A stretch of DNA of 64,000 bases from Paenibacillus prosopidis (GCF_003337375.1 NZ_QPJD01000020.1:1-64000); one strand, 5' to 3'. Positions 16,559 through 25,511 are shown, counted from the stretch's first letter. Translations and numbers: made by a program. Notes: generated from the letters alone by a model not told the origin.

Positions 16559-16909
16559 TCAATGAATGTCTGTCGATCTTAGGACAAATACCTCAATCCC
16601 TTGTTCGACTACCGCCATCAAATATTCGGCAGCCGGCTGATTGAGTTTGTACAAATCATGCAGCATGCTGCTTATCCGGTCTATACGAATAGCTGTTTGA
16701 TCGTCAATCCCTTCATCGTCATCAATGATCATATACAATTCATTTTGCAGCCTGCTCAATACTTCCAGTTGAATCGTCTGTGTCTTCCCCGTTTCCAAAT
16801 TGTTTAAATAAACGGGAGAGACCCCTAATTCCTTTGCAAATTCATTAAGTTCAAAACCTTTTTGCTGTCTTACCTGCCTCAGCTGTTGTCCGAAAGAGCT
16901 CAAAATCAT
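16559..16909 (-). CDS. XRE-family helix-turn-helix regulator
   Basis: The 116-residue protein has an N-terminal XRE/Cro helix-turn-helix (about residues 5-60: FGQQLRQVRQQKGF, then ELGVSPVYLNNLETGK). The helical C-terminal part (about 60 residues) is unrecognised and includes an acidic IIDDDEGIDD patch. Start 16909 follows AAAGGTGG. It is a single gene, convergent with the FMN protein of the spore locus. Whether it controls that locus or the hydrolase transcribed divergently from it is unknown. Confidence 0.85.
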   Translation of the reverse strand: MILSSFGQQLRQVRQQKGFELNEFAKELGVSPVYLNNLETGKTQTIQLEVLSRLQNELYMIIDDDEGIDDQTAIRIDRISSMLHDLYKLNQPAAEYLMAVVEQGIEVFVLRSTDIH

Positions 16910-17055
16910 TACCACCTTTATTGTTAAAGAGGGGATTAAAGGCTGCAGTTTAGTCTATCCCCTCCCTAATAAGCATAATACCCCTTGATATTTGGTTTTA
17001 TCCCTTTCAATGTTAAGGCGACGGGATTTTCCGCGAAACTATTAAATTATTCTCT

Positions 17056-17084
17056 TTGCAAATATTCCCTTGAATGTTTATAAG
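17056..17084 (+). promoter_or_regulatory. Candidate sigma-A promoter for the alpha/beta hydrolase
   Basis: TTGCAA (17056-17061) and TATAAG (17079-17084) are separated by 17 bases, about 80 bases before the hydrolase start. Both boxes deviate at one or two positions. Confidence 0.45.
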
Positions 17085-17166
17085 TTGGGCGAGTTAAATT
17101 AAATCTTGTTATTTTATAAAAACGGTGGTAAGCATGGAAATTTAAACGGCAAAGGATGTTGTGCGG

Positions 17167-17949
17167 ATGCCCGAAATGAATATCAACGGATACAGCATGC
17201 AATACTCGGATCGGGGAAAAGGAACCACGATCCTGTTTATTCATCCCCCTCTTTTGACGAGTCTGAATTTCGTCTATCAAATTCAGGAATTGTCAGCTCA
17301 ATTTCGAACGGTCGCTTTCAATATCCGGGGGCATGGCGGTAGTGAACCTTCTGTAAAAGAGATCACATACCCTTTGATTGTCGAGGATATGAAGCAGTTG
17401 ATGGATCGGCTCCAGATCGAAGAAGCCTTTATATGCGGGTACTCAACGGGCGGATCGATCGCGCTTGAGTTCATGCTGACCCACCCCGACCGGGCGCTCG
17501 GTTGTATTGTAGTCAGCGGAATGTCTGAAGTAAGTGATTGGAAGTTAAGAAATGAAATTAAGCTCGGGCGAAGCTTCTCCCGAATCGGTGCGGTCCGTAC
17601 GCTAGCAATGTCTATTTCTTGGGCGCAAGCGAATCGAAAGCTATCCTTAGTCTGGAAGCTCTATAATGACGCTATAAAAGGAAACGCCAATAATATAAAA
17701 CAGTATTACCAATACAGCCTGCGCTATAATTGTACGGGCCGATTAGAACAAATCCATCAACCTGTCTTGCTCGTTTACGGTGAAAAGGACAAACAGTTCC
17801 ATCCTTACGCGAAGCTGCTATCCCAACGATTGGACAAGAACGAACTCTATTTCATAAAACAAACCAATCATCAGATTCCCACGAAGGCAGCAGGTCAATT
17901 GAACGGGTTGATCCGTCAATTCATTGTCAGTCAAATGGAAAACCGTTAA
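17167..17949 (+). CDS. Alpha/beta hydrolase
   Basis: The 260-residue protein has the alpha/beta hydrolase layout. There is an oxyanion-type FIHPPLL strand end near residue 24, a nucleophile-elbow-like GYSTGGS with Ser as nucleophile (about residue 97), LVYGEKDKQF around the acid position, and a late His in KQTNHQIP. The usual HG oxyanion motif is replaced by HPP. No signal peptide is present. Substrate unknown; small esterases, lactonases and peptidases share this fold. ATG 17167 is preferred because AAAGGA lies about 10 bases upstream; a GTG six bases earlier is too close. It is convergent with the comA-type gene. Confidence 0.87.
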   Translation: MPEMNINGYSMQYSDRGKGTTILFIHPPLLTSLNFVYQIQELSAQFRTVAFNIRGHGGSEPSVKEITYPLIVEDMKQLMDRLQIEEAFICGYSTGGSIALEFMLTHPDRALGCIVVSGMSEVSDWKLRNEIKLGRSFSRIGAVRTLAMSISWAQANRKLSLVWKLYNDAIKGNANNIKQYYQYSLRYNCTGRLEQIHQPVLLVYGEKDKQFHPYAKLLSQRLDKNELYFIKQTNHQIPTKAAGQLNGLIRQFIVSQMENR

Positions 17950-17961
17950 TTACCAGAAGGG

Positions 17962-18828
17962 CTAAATCATGTAATAAATATCCTCTACCTTTTTCTTTTG
18001 TATGCCAAACTCAAATGTATCGGAACGAAGTCCGCGGCGCATCGTCTCGAGAGAAAGAGTATCGCTAGGTTGAATATTCCCCAAATGTACGTCTGAACCG
18101 AATTTTCGCAGTAGCAGCACCTGTTGAGGCTTAAGTGGCGCCTCCCACATCAGTCTATTCGTCTCCGGCACGAATCGGAGGATGGCATCTAACACATCTT
18201 CCCGGCATTCACCATTCTCATCGAAGAGACCGACACCAACACCCGACTCACGAGCTTCCACCGTTACAAGCTCAGCGCCTGCTTCCCAGTCAGCTTCAAC
18301 TGTTACGGCCAGAGTCGATGCATCAATGAGCGAGCCTGACAGCTTTTTGCCATACTCTGTTACCACACTAAGACCTCTTTTGATGCCTTCTTGGATAAGC
18401 TCCGTCCTTTTTCTGCGAGGAAGTTCAATTGTACCATCGGACACTTCAACACCGTTAAAACCGAGAGAGCAGATTGAATCGAAGAATGCCGGTACCACGT
18501 CCTGCTGCACAGCCGTCTCCAGCAATGTACCGCCTGGCATGACCGTAATACCATGTCGTTTGGCTAGCTTAATCTTGTAAAGCAGCAGCTCAGTATTACA
18601 AAGAGGGGCTGTCCCGAAGCCGAATTTCACGCAATCGATATAATCCGAGGCTACTTCAATTAAATCCATAAATGCGTTTCTGCCAAGACCTTTATCGATG
18701 ACCATCGTTTGACCGCGTCCGGTGAGCCGATCCGCACTGTGATTTTCGGTTTTAAGTTCAGAAGCTACGCGAATTCCACTCGGATCATACAACTCTGACG
18801 GCCAAACTTCACGTGGGGAACACTTCAT
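17962..18828 (-). CDS. comA: Phosphosulfolactate synthase
   Basis: The 288-residue protein adds sulfite to phosphoenolpyruvate to give (R)-phosphosulfolactate, the first step to sulfolactate (and to coenzyme M in archaea). Family signatures are the KFGFGTAPL block, GITVMPGGTLLETA, GFNGVEVSDGTIEL and VTVEARESGVGVGLFD. In Bacillus subtilis the homologue YitD belongs to the route that fills spores with 3-sulfolactate, which fits the sporulation genes nearby. The start at 18828 follows GAGGAG. No ComB or ComC partner gene is present in this window. The name comA here is the archaeal coenzyme M gene, not the competence regulator. Confidence 0.92.
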   Translation of the reverse strand: MKCSPREVWPSELYDPSGIRVASELKTENHSADRLTGRGQTMVIDKGLGRNAFMDLIEVASDYIDCVKFGFGTAPLCNTELLLYKIKLAKRHGITVMPGGTLLETAVQQDVVPAFFDSICSLGFNGVEVSDGTIELPRRKRTELIQEGIKRGLSVVTEYGKKLSGSLIDASTLAVTVEADWEAGAELVTVEARESGVGVGLFDENGECREDVLDAILRFVPETNRLMWEAPLKPQQVLLLRKFGSDVHLGNIQPSDTLSLETMRRGLRSDTFEFGIQKKKVEDIYYMI

Positions 18829-18936
18829 CTGTAATCTCCTCAATTCGTATATGTTTTCTCACGTCATCGAATGACATAAGTATCATATGCGCACTTTTCC
18901 GGGCGTGTGCCCGCTGACTGTCAAGAAATCCGATTG

Positions 18937-18969
18937 AAAAAAAAGCCCTTAACGAATCGTTAAGGGCTT
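18937..18969 (-). terminator. Terminator of the cold-shock gene
   Basis: AAGCCCTTAACGA and its complement form a perfect 13-bp stem with a 1-base centre, followed on the minus strand by a run of T. Confidence 0.85.
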
Positions 18970-18999
18970 GTTAAGGCTATTTCAGTCAATTACAGTCAA

Positions 19000-19200
19000 T
19001 TACAGTTTTACAACATTCTCAGCTTGTGGTCCACGGCTGCCTTGAGTAACCGTGAATTCAACTCTTTGACCTTCATCTAATGATTTATAGCCTTCGTCTT
19101 GAATAGCGGAGAAATGGACGAATACATCGTTTCCTCCCTCAACTTCGATAAAACCAAAGCCTTTTTCTGCGTTAAACCATTTAACTGTACCTTTTTCCAT
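19000..19200 (-). CDS. csp: Cold-shock protein (CspA/CspB family)
   Basis: The 66-residue protein is a single cold-shock OB-fold. Both RNA-binding motifs are present: KGFGFIEV (RNP1) and VFVHFSAI (RNP2). It binds single-stranded nucleic acid and acts as an RNA chaperone. Length is typical. About 120 bases separate it from the small Cys4 gene upstream on the same strand; as in other csp genes this may be an untranslated leader with regulatory folding. A strong terminator follows. Confidence 0.96.
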   Translation of the reverse strand: MEKGTVKWFNAEKGFGFIEVEGGNDVFVHFSAIQDEGYKSLDEGQRVEFTVTQGSRGPQAENVVKL

Positions 19201-19322
19201 CTTGTATTGCTCCCTCTTATAGTCAGTTGTTTTTGAAACGTGTTTATTTTATTTCAATTCCTTCGTTTTCAATCGGTATTATTGTTGCCAAAGTACGGCA
19301 GCTTTAATATCTTCCGTTTTTC

Positions 19323-19448
19323 TTAATTCTCCCTTACACATGTCCGTCTGGAACAGAATTGCTTCATTCCATCCCAGTTGCCCCATATACACCCCTTACA
19401 TCGTTTAGGCTGTTTGGGGCTAATCATAATCGTATTTAACTTCGACAA
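19323..19448 (-). CDS. Small Cys4 (zinc-knuckle-like) protein
   Basis: This 41-residue ORF starts with TTG at 19448, with GGAGGG six bases upstream; an in-frame ATG is at 19427 but lacks such a site. The core is CKGCIWGNWDGMKQFC followed by SRRTC: a CxxC and a CxxxxC pair framing a WGNW motif, with a basic tail. The spacing suggests a single bound zinc. It is too short for usual gene callers. It reads toward the cold-shock gene and may share its transcript. I cannot name the family with certainty; similar CxxCxWG proteins occur as unnamed Bacilli proteins. A role with csp is inference. Confidence 0.7.
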   Translation of the reverse strand: MSKLNTIMISPKQPKRCKGCIWGNWDGMKQFCSRRTCVREN

Positions 19449-19629
19449 TTTCTTCCCTCCATCAGCTTGAATAAAAATAAAATACCCTTTACATATTCGG
19501 GTTATTCTTAAGTCTTGGGAAAACGTACTTTTTTTGAATAATTCTACTATCCCGAACCCATATTATGTGAGTATATAAATCAAAAAAGACATCGATTTTC
19601 AATTCAGTAAAGCAGGAGGTTTCCGAGAT

Positions 19630-21306
19630 ATGAGTACTGAAAAAAGCGCGCTATCGATTTTTGCATTAGGAGGCGTACATGAGATTGGTAAAAATATGTA
19701 TGTTATTCAGTATGCGGACGATATCGTTGTCATCGACTGCGGTTCCAAGTTTCCTGACGAAAGCTTATTGGGGATTGATCTTATTATTCCTGATATTACT
19801 TATTTGCAAGAAAATCAGGAAAAGGTTCGGGCTCTGGTTGTTACACATGGACATGAAGATCATATTGGGGGTATCCCCTATATATTAAAGCAATTGAATA
19901 TGCCGATTTACGCATCAAAGCTGACACTTGGTCTAATTAGAGGGAAACTAAAGGAAAACGGTCTTCTTGATCAAAGTAAGCTTAATGAAATCAACTCGGA
20001 ATCAAGCATTGAGTTAGGTGCGATCAAGCTTGGCTTTTTCAGAACAAATCACAGTATTCCCGATTGCCTGGGCGTCGTATTTTATACCCCTGAAGGAACA
20101 GTTGTACATACCGGGGATTTTAAATTCGATTTAACCCCTGTAAATAATCAGTATCCTGATATTCATAAAATGGCCAGCATCGGTGAAAACGGTGTATTAG
20201 CTTTGTTATCCGAGAGCACAAATGCAGAACGTCCAGGATTCACTCCTTCTGAGCGGATTGTAGGCGATCATATTGAAGAAGCATTCAAAAAAGCGCAATA
20301 TAAAGTGTTCATTTCCACATTCGCTTCAAATGTTCACCGCTTGCAGCAAGTGATTGATGCAGCCCAAAAGACAAACCGAAAGCTGCTCTTGCTCGGACGA
20401 AGCATGGTTAATGTCGTTTCAATCGCTGTAGAGATAGGCCAATTAAATATTCCCGAAGGCATGCTGATTGAAGCAAAAGAGGCAAATGATATGGCGCGCG
20501 ACAAAGTCGCCGTACTCTGTACGGGAAGCCAGGGTGAGCCTATGGCTGCACTTTCCCGTCTTGCCAACTCAAGCTACCGTCAAGTAGAAATTTTACCTGG
20601 CGATACCGTAATCTTTGCTGCTACCCCCATACCTGGAAATGAACGGAACGTTTCAACTACAGTAGATAATTTATTTTTGCTGGGAGCAAACGTTATATAT
20701 GGATCTGGATCGGTTACGGGAATGCACGTATCCGGTCATGGATGTCAAGAAGAGCTTAAGCTTATGCTTACGTTAATGAAGCCTAAATATTTTATCCCTA
20801 TTCACGGTGAATACCGAATGCTTTTTCAACACCGGTTATTAGCGGAAGCTGTCGGGGTGGAGAAAGACAACATATTTATTATCAAAAATGGCGACGTCGT
20901 TGATATCAGCGAACAGACAGCCAGACAAACCCGGAAAATAACAGCCGGAAATACACTTGTTGACGGCTGGGGAATAGGAGATGTTGGAAACGTTGTTTTA
21001 CGCGACCGCAAACATCTCGCCGAGGACGGCATTCTTGTTGTAGTCGTTACGCTAAGCAAAACGGACGGGAAGATATTAACCGGACCTGATATCATTTCTC
21101 GAGGGTTCGTATATGTGCGCGAGTCGGAGGCTCTGCTCGACAATATTAACCGGTTAGTGTTAATTACGATCGAAGAACTTCAAACCGGCAGCAGTTTAAT
21201 GAAATGGACGATTTTAAAACACAAAATAAAAGAAGCAATCGGGAAATATGTGTATGCGCAAACCAAAAGAAGGCCCATGATTCTACCTATCGTGATTGAA
21301 GTTTAA
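19630..21306 (+). CDS. rnj: Ribonuclease J
   Basis: The 558-residue protein is a metallo-beta-lactamase/beta-CASP ribonuclease with 5'-3' exonuclease and endonuclease activity in mRNA decay and rRNA maturation. The metal-binding motif HGHEDHIGG (H73-x-H75-x-D77-H78), HTGDFKFD, the beta-CASP CTGSQGEP and the late SGHG and PIHGEYRM motifs are all present, and it ends with the RRPMILPI tail. Size and ending resemble RNase J1. Bacillales usually encode two RNase J proteins, so the A/B assignment was not made. The start follows GCAGGAGG. The next gene begins about 75 bases downstream. Confidence 0.95.
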   Translation: MSTEKSALSIFALGGVHEIGKNMYVIQYADDIVVIDCGSKFPDESLLGIDLIIPDITYLQENQEKVRALVVTHGHEDHIGGIPYILKQLNMPIYASKLTLGLIRGKLKENGLLDQSKLNEINSESSIELGAIKLGFFRTNHSIPDCLGVVFYTPEGTVVHTGDFKFDLTPVNNQYPDIHKMASIGENGVLALLSESTNAERPGFTPSERIVGDHIEEAFKKAQYKVFISTFASNVHRLQQVIDAAQKTNRKLLLLGRSMVNVVSIAVEIGQLNIPEGMLIEAKEANDMARDKVAVLCTGSQGEPMAALSRLANSSYRQVEILPGDTVIFAATPIPGNERNVSTTVDNLFLLGANVIYGSGSVTGMHVSGHGCQEELKLMLTLMKPKYFIPIHGEYRMLFQHRLLAEAVGVEKDNIFIIKNGDVVDISEQTARQTRKITAGNTLVDGWGIGDVGNVVLRDRKHLAEDGILVVVVTLSKTDGKILTGPDIISRGFVYVRESEALLDNINRLVLITIEELQTGSSLMKWTILKHKIKEAIGKYVYAQTKRRPMILPIVIEV

Positions 21307-21382
21307 ATTAGAGAATAATTTTTTGGCTTTGAGAAAAAATAAGCCGGTAAGAAAAAACTTAACCGTAAAGGGGACAAGTAAA

Positions 21383-21697
21383 TTGAAGAAGACATGGTTG
21401 CTTATTTGTATTTTCGCTTGTTTGACGCTCGTATTTGCTATACCCGCTTTTGCTGACAATGGAAATACTGGTACAATGGGTACGTATAACAACAGAGGTA
21501 TCAATAACACGGCTCCTGACACTGGTATGCGCACGGATATGAACAGAGGTATTAATCAAACAAACCGTGCACTTGGAACGGATAACTACAGAGCAACCGC
21601 TGCTGGTGATGACAATAATATGGATTGGGGCTGGCTTGGCTTAATTGGTTTATTAGGTTTAGCCGGTTTAAGAAACCGTGACCGTGAACGTACCTAA
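21383..21697 (+). CDS. Secreted WGxxGxxG-type small protein
   Basis: From TTG 21383 the protein is 104 residues; GGGG lies nine bases upstream, and an earlier TTG at 21296 overlaps rnj and lacks a site. A clear signal peptide (MKKTWLLICIFACLTLVF, cleavage near AFADN) is followed by an Asn/Gly/Thr-rich, repeat-containing linker (NRGINNT and NRGINQT). A C-terminal glycine-spaced hydrophobic segment (WGWLGLIGLLGLAGL) and a basic tail (RNRDRERT) complete the WGxxGxxG C-terminal sorting-like pattern. This suggests a membrane- or envelope-anchored exported protein. Function unknown. Probably read from the rnj transcript. Confidence 0.8.
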   Translation: MKKTWLLICIFACLTLVFAIPAFADNGNTGTMGTYNNRGINNTAPDTGMRTDMNRGINQTNRALGTDNYRATAAGDDNNMDWGWLGLIGLLGLAGLRNRDRERT

Positions 21698-21720
21698 CAA
21701 AATGAGTTACCTATAAACAA

Positions 21721-21752
21721 GTAAAAACCCTGCCAATGAGCAGGGTTTTTAC
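21721..21752. terminator. Bidirectional terminator
   Basis: A perfect 13-bp stem (GTAAAAACCCTGC and complement, 6-base loop) with A/T-runs at both ends sits between the convergent WGxxGxxG and MBL genes. Confidence 0.9.
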
Positions 21753-21759
21753 TTTTGTT

Positions 21760-22605
21760 TTAATGTAATTTCGTATTCACGTAACGCCCTTGCTCGGGAA
21801 TAGCTATTTCTCTGAATTTTTCCGTCAGCAGCTTTAGATTATCTCCAAGCGACTGACCAAACATCGGCTCCCCGTGTCCCGTTATGGCTAAATAGGGCTT
21901 AAGAGCAGCAAGCTTCTTAACCGATTTCTCGGCCTGCACCCAATCCGTTGTAAAATATTTTGGGGGCCCGCTAATTTCCTGCTCCTGTATGACTACTTTA
22001 TAGAGCGATTCCTGCTTCACCGTTACAAAAGCATCACCAACGATCAATGTTGCATCATTTTCACGAAATAATGAAATATGACCTGGCGTATGACCGGGAG
22101 TGTGAATGTACTTCCAATCCGGCATCCCAGGGATTATTCCTTTATCTGGAAGTGCTTTTATCCGGTTATCCAAGTCGATTCCATCATGAGGGAAAAACGG
22201 TGACATCTCGGAGATGAGACCGCCTTCTACGGTAGGGTCGGCCGGCGGGTAATCCGCTTCACCGGTTAAATAGGGTAATTCCAGCTTATGCGCATAAACG
22301 GGTACGTTCCAGTGATCAATTAATTCTACGATGGCGCCAACGTGATCAAAGTGACCATGCGTTAAAATAATCGCTTTAGGACCCGTTCCGAACCTCTCTT
22401 CCGCTTCTTTAATAATTTTCTTAGCGGATCTAGGCATTCCGGCATCGACCAGTACCCAGCCGTCTTTATTCTGATTTGGATCCCCGATAAAACAAACATT
22501 TACAATTTGAATCGGGTAGCAATAAATGTCAGGCCGATAAGCAAGGCCGTCCCCGCTTGCGACCGTCGTTATCGGCATAAGGGTATGCTCGAATGAACTT
22601 TCCAA
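21760..22605 (-). CDS. MBL-fold metallo-hydrolase
   Basis: The 281-residue cytosolic protein has the metallo-beta-lactamase zinc motif THGHFDHVGA, a further HTPGHTPGHIS block and a C-terminal TGHGEP. It belongs to the glyoxalase II/lactonase-like group. The substrate cannot be told from sequence. The start is TTG, chosen because AAGGAGG lies nine bases upstream and the protein continues in frame from there. It appears to be a single gene between two terminators or promoter regions, next to a DUF2935 gene on the same strand. Confidence 0.9.
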   Translation of the reverse strand: MESSFEHTLMPITTVASGDGLAYRPDIYCYPIQIVNVCFIGDPNQNKDGWVLVDAGMPRSAKKIIKEAEERFGTGPKAIILTHGHFDHVGAIVELIDHWNVPVYAHKLELPYLTGEADYPPADPTVEGGLISEMSPFFPHDGIDLDNRIKALPDKGIIPGMPDWKYIHTPGHTPGHISLFRENDATLIVGDAFVTVKQESLYKVVIQEQEISGPPKYFTTDWVQAEKSVKKLAALKPYLAITGHGEPMFGQSLGDNLKLLTEKFREIAIPEQGRYVNTKLH

Positions 22606-22662
22606 CGCTATGCGCCTCCTTTGTCATCACTCTCCTCTATAAACTGTCCAAACGCTAAGCGC

Positions 22663-23457
22663 TTATTCGATTCTCGGTTTGGCCGGATCGCAATTCGGCG
22701 GAGAAACCGCTCCAGACTGAGAAAGCTTCAATAGGTAGTAGCATTCTTCACGAAACATATGATCCGGAAAGAGCGGATTTATACGGCTTAATAACTCCGC
22801 GCTTAATTCAAGCTCCTCGATTTCCTTTAGAAAAGCCATAAATACGCTCATCTCCAGGTTAACATCCACATGAAACTTGTCTATTGACGGATAATGGGTA
22901 CGCAACGTCCTCAAATAGCCGGCCAGCTCGATTGCTTTTAAATAAAACTCGTTAAAATGCTGTTCAAACTCTTTGCTCTTCTCCTTCAACCGTTTCTCTA
23001 CTGCATCCAAATCCATTGCAATGGCAGCTGCGTGACCGGCTGCATCCGGCAACCACAGTAAATCGTGATGCAGCGCCGAGTAATGGGGAACAGGTTTTCC
23101 CTCCAGCAGCGCAGCGAGTATTTTAACATATTCTTCAAGTTCATTTACCATATGGTTGAGTAAACTCGGAGTAAGACCAATCGCTACTTGTCCGAGCAGC
23201 AGCCGCTGCAGCAGAGTTAGCTTAAAGGTACGTAAACTAATCGTTAATTCATAAGCCTCTTTATTCAAATCAACCAAATAAGAAGCTGCATTTGGCATTT
23301 TCGATTTATGTAGCAGCTGATCAAATAGTTGGATGTATTGGGCTGCTATTTCAATATCCTTTTGTTCTTTTGGCGATAATCCGTTAAGAATAAACCTGGC
23401 ATGGTCACCTAAAATTTGCAGCCAAAACCGATGCTCAAACAGTGCTTCTTCTTCCAT
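22663..23457 (-). CDS. DUF2935 domain protein
   Basis: The 264-residue, mostly helical protein starts with the family signature FEHRFWLQILGDHARFI. It looks like two copies of a four-helix fold, with His and Glu residues in the repeated positions (HRFW...DHARF; later HHDLLWLPDAAGHAA). Such spacing resembles ferritin-like or hemerythrin-like metal sites, but metal binding is not established. DUF2935 proteins are common in spore-forming Bacilli and Clostridia. The start follows GAAGGGGG. A 58-base gap to the MBL gene suggests possible cotranscription. Confidence 0.85.
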   Translation of the reverse strand: MEEEALFEHRFWLQILGDHARFILNGLSPKEQKDIEIAAQYIQLFDQLLHKSKMPNAASYLVDLNKEAYELTISLRTFKLTLLQRLLLGQVAIGLTPSLLNHMVNELEEYVKILAALLEGKPVPHYSALHHDLLWLPDAAGHAAAIAMDLDAVEKRLKEKSKEFEQHFNEFYLKAIELAGYLRTLRTHYPSIDKFHVDVNLEMSVFMAFLKEIEELELSAELLSRINPLFPDHMFREECYYLLKLSQSGAVSPPNCDPAKPRIE

Positions 23458-23571
23458 GGAGTAGCCCCCTTCTCAACAGTTCCTCATAACATCAAATTTA
23501 TGATCGCAGCAGAATTATATGTTCGGAATTTGATAAATTGAGAATGGGGTGTTTTTTCCGTTTCGAAAATT

Positions 23572-23618
23572 AAAAAGAACAGTCGACCGCGGTTTCAGAG
23601 CGGACTACTGTTCTTTTT
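23572..23618 (-). terminator. Terminator of the ATP-grasp/transglutaminase operon
   Basis: AAAAAGAACAGT and its complement, with inner CCGC/GCGG, form a long stem with U-rich flanks on both strands. It lies just after the transglutaminase gene. Confidence 0.85.
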
Positions 23619-23634
23619 ATTGTTTGTACCATTT

Positions 23635-24519
23635 TCAATCCTCTAAATTCCGCACATCGACCGTTACGTGCAGCTTCTGCTCACCTGTACCGCGGTATAC
23701 GCCCTTCACCGGAACAATGTCCTTGTAATCACGCCCGTGGCCCAGCTTCACGTACCTCTCGCCTACGGGGTCAACATTCGTCGGATCGAAGCTGCACCAG
23801 CCAAGACCGGGCACGAAAGCCTCCACCCAAGCATGAGACGCCTGCTCGAAATCAGAAGTTCCGCCTTGCAAATCGCCTACGAAATGATAGCCGCTCACGT
23901 AACGCGCAGGAATGCCAAGCGCCCGGCAGCCAGCAATCATCAGATGCGCAAAGTCCTGACATACGCCACGTTTGCGTTCGAACATTTCAGAGGTTTTCGT
24001 CTTCACGTTTGTCGCTTCCGGGTCATACACAAATTCGGACCGAATTTTGCCCGACAAAGCCGTTAGCCAGTCCAGCACACAAACTTGACCGCCTTCATCC
24101 GAAATCTCACCTGCAAAACGTTCAACCTCCGGCGTTACGGCCGTATACTCCGTCGTCAGAAGAAACTCCGTAAAGCGGTTAGCCGCATCTTCCGTCTTCA
24201 GCCATCCCCAACCCTGCTCAGGCGGTCGTCTGCTTAAATAGAACGCCCGCTCTTCTGCTGTTGGCGCCTGCTTCGTCACAACGGTCATAGTGGTTCTAAT
24301 CGTAAGCCGCTTATGTGATCCGTTAACGGAAAAAGCATGAACCCGATTCCCGAAATAATCCTCGTAGGTGAACAAAGATGCATTCGGCTCGACTGAGATA
24401 GCCTGCTGATAGCAGGATTGCCGTTCATTCGTACTTGGAGTTAGCCTAATTTCATTGACACTGTCCGTTACCGCTTCCGCATATTCGTATTGCGTCACAT
24501 GTGAAATACTCAGCTTCAT
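23635..24519 (-). CDS. Transglutaminase-like cysteine protease family protein
   Basis: The 294-residue protein has an N-terminal beta-rich domain of the bacterial transglutaminase type (starting MKLSISHVTQYEYAEAV) and a transglutaminase core. The catalytic Cys lies in RGVCQDFAH, the His in SHAWVEAF and the Asp in CSFDPTN. No signal peptide is seen, so it is cytosolic. It is third in an operon with a circularly permuted ATP-grasp enzyme and an alpha-E protein; its start overlaps the alpha-E stop by 4 bases (ATGA). Genomic analyses of this triad propose peptide ligation and removal or processing of a peptide tag. The real substrate is unknown. Confidence 0.92.
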   Translation of the reverse strand: MKLSISHVTQYEYAEAVTDSVNEIRLTPSTNERQSCYQQAISVEPNASLFTYEDYFGNRVHAFSVNGSHKRLTIRTTMTVVTKQAPTAEERAFYLSRRPPEQGWGWLKTEDAANRFTEFLLTTEYTAVTPEVERFAGEISDEGGQVCVLDWLTALSGKIRSEFVYDPEATNVKTKTSEMFERKRGVCQDFAHLMIAGCRALGIPARYVSGYHFVGDLQGGTSDFEQASHAWVEAFVPGLGWCSFDPTNVDPVGERYVKLGHGRDYKDIVPVKGVYRGTGEQKLHVTVDVRNLED

Positions 24520-25511
24520 GCGCTTGCCTCTCCCATCCGAAAAAAGGTTTTAGCGAATGCCAGTCCCAGCTGCTGGCAGGCATCAAGCAAATGAGTGACG
24601 ATTGCTCCATTTCGGTCAATAACCATATCCTCGTGTTCCAAGCATGCCAAATCGGCCTTCACCTTGCCCACTTGACGGATAACTCTCTCATGCGCCGTCC
24701 GAAGCTGTTTATCCTGAAACTCGATATGTCTCATATGATCGTCTAACGTATGGAGTGCAAAATGAAGGGATCTTGGGAACACACCGTTCAATACAACGAA
24801 TTCAACGATTGCTTCAACCGATATTCCATCCGCATAATAGCGGCGGAATGCCTGATAACCGCTTACCGAACGCAATACAGCCTGTAAATATGGATAGGCA
24901 TTCGCGCTGTTCCAGCTTTCGATGCTAGCTGCATTGCCCACCGCTTTAATGATGCGCAGCGTGTTCTCGGAGCGCTCCAAATAGCGTCCACATTCGATGA
25001 AGTGCCATTCGTTCTCTCTCGGCATAACCGATTGGCTGACACCCTGGAACAAAGCCGTCCATTCCTTGATGCGTCCAAAAAATAAATGCGGCGACTCCTT
25101 CAGCAAATCGTCCGGTTGTTTCTCCCGCAGCCATAAATAGAAGGCGTTCGTCGTATCCCACATTTCGCTTGGCACCTTCTCACGAAGTGTCCGCAGGTTG
25201 CCGCGTGCGTGGCTAACGCACGAAACTAATGAATTAGAATTATCGCGGTCCAGCGTCGTATAGAAAAGCACATCCCTCTCATTATAGGTACCATACTGCT
25301 GTTCATAGGCTTCCCTGCTTCCTAATGCATCTACGATTCTAGCCCACTTCGAGTATGACTCCGCTGCTTCACCTTCCTGCTTTCCTTCGGTATCCGCCGT
25401 TTCGTCATCGACCTGCAGGTGATAATGGACATCAATCAGCCTGGCATGATTTTCAGCTCGTTCCATATACCGACCGATCCAAAACAATGCCTCTGCATTC
25501 CGGTTCAGCAT
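24516..25511 (-). CDS. Alpha-E domain protein
   Basis: The 331-residue, all-helical protein begins with the family hallmark MLNRNAEALFWIGRYMERAEN. The alpha-E domain is named for its helices and conserved glutamates; biochemical activity is unknown. It is always found near ATP-grasp and transglutaminase-like genes, and here it sits between them, so an obligate partner role is likely. It overlaps the transglutaminase gene by four bases and lies 18 bases after the ATP-grasp gene. The start follows AGGAGG. Confidence 0.9.
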   Translation of the reverse strand: MLNRNAEALFWIGRYMERAENHARLIDVHYHLQVDDETADTEGKQEGEAAESYSKWARIVDALGSREAYEQQYGTYNERDVLFYTTLDRDNSNSLVSCVSHARGNLRTLREKVPSEMWDTTNAFYLWLREKQPDDLLKESPHLFFGRIKEWTALFQGVSQSVMPRENEWHFIECGRYLERSENTLRIIKAVGNAASIESWNSANAYPYLQAVLRSVSGYQAFRRYYADGISVEAIVEFVVLNGVFPRSLHFALHTLDDHMRHIEFQDKQLRTAHERVIRQVGKVKADLACLEHEDMVIDRNGAIVTHLLDACQQLGLAFAKTFFRMGEASA

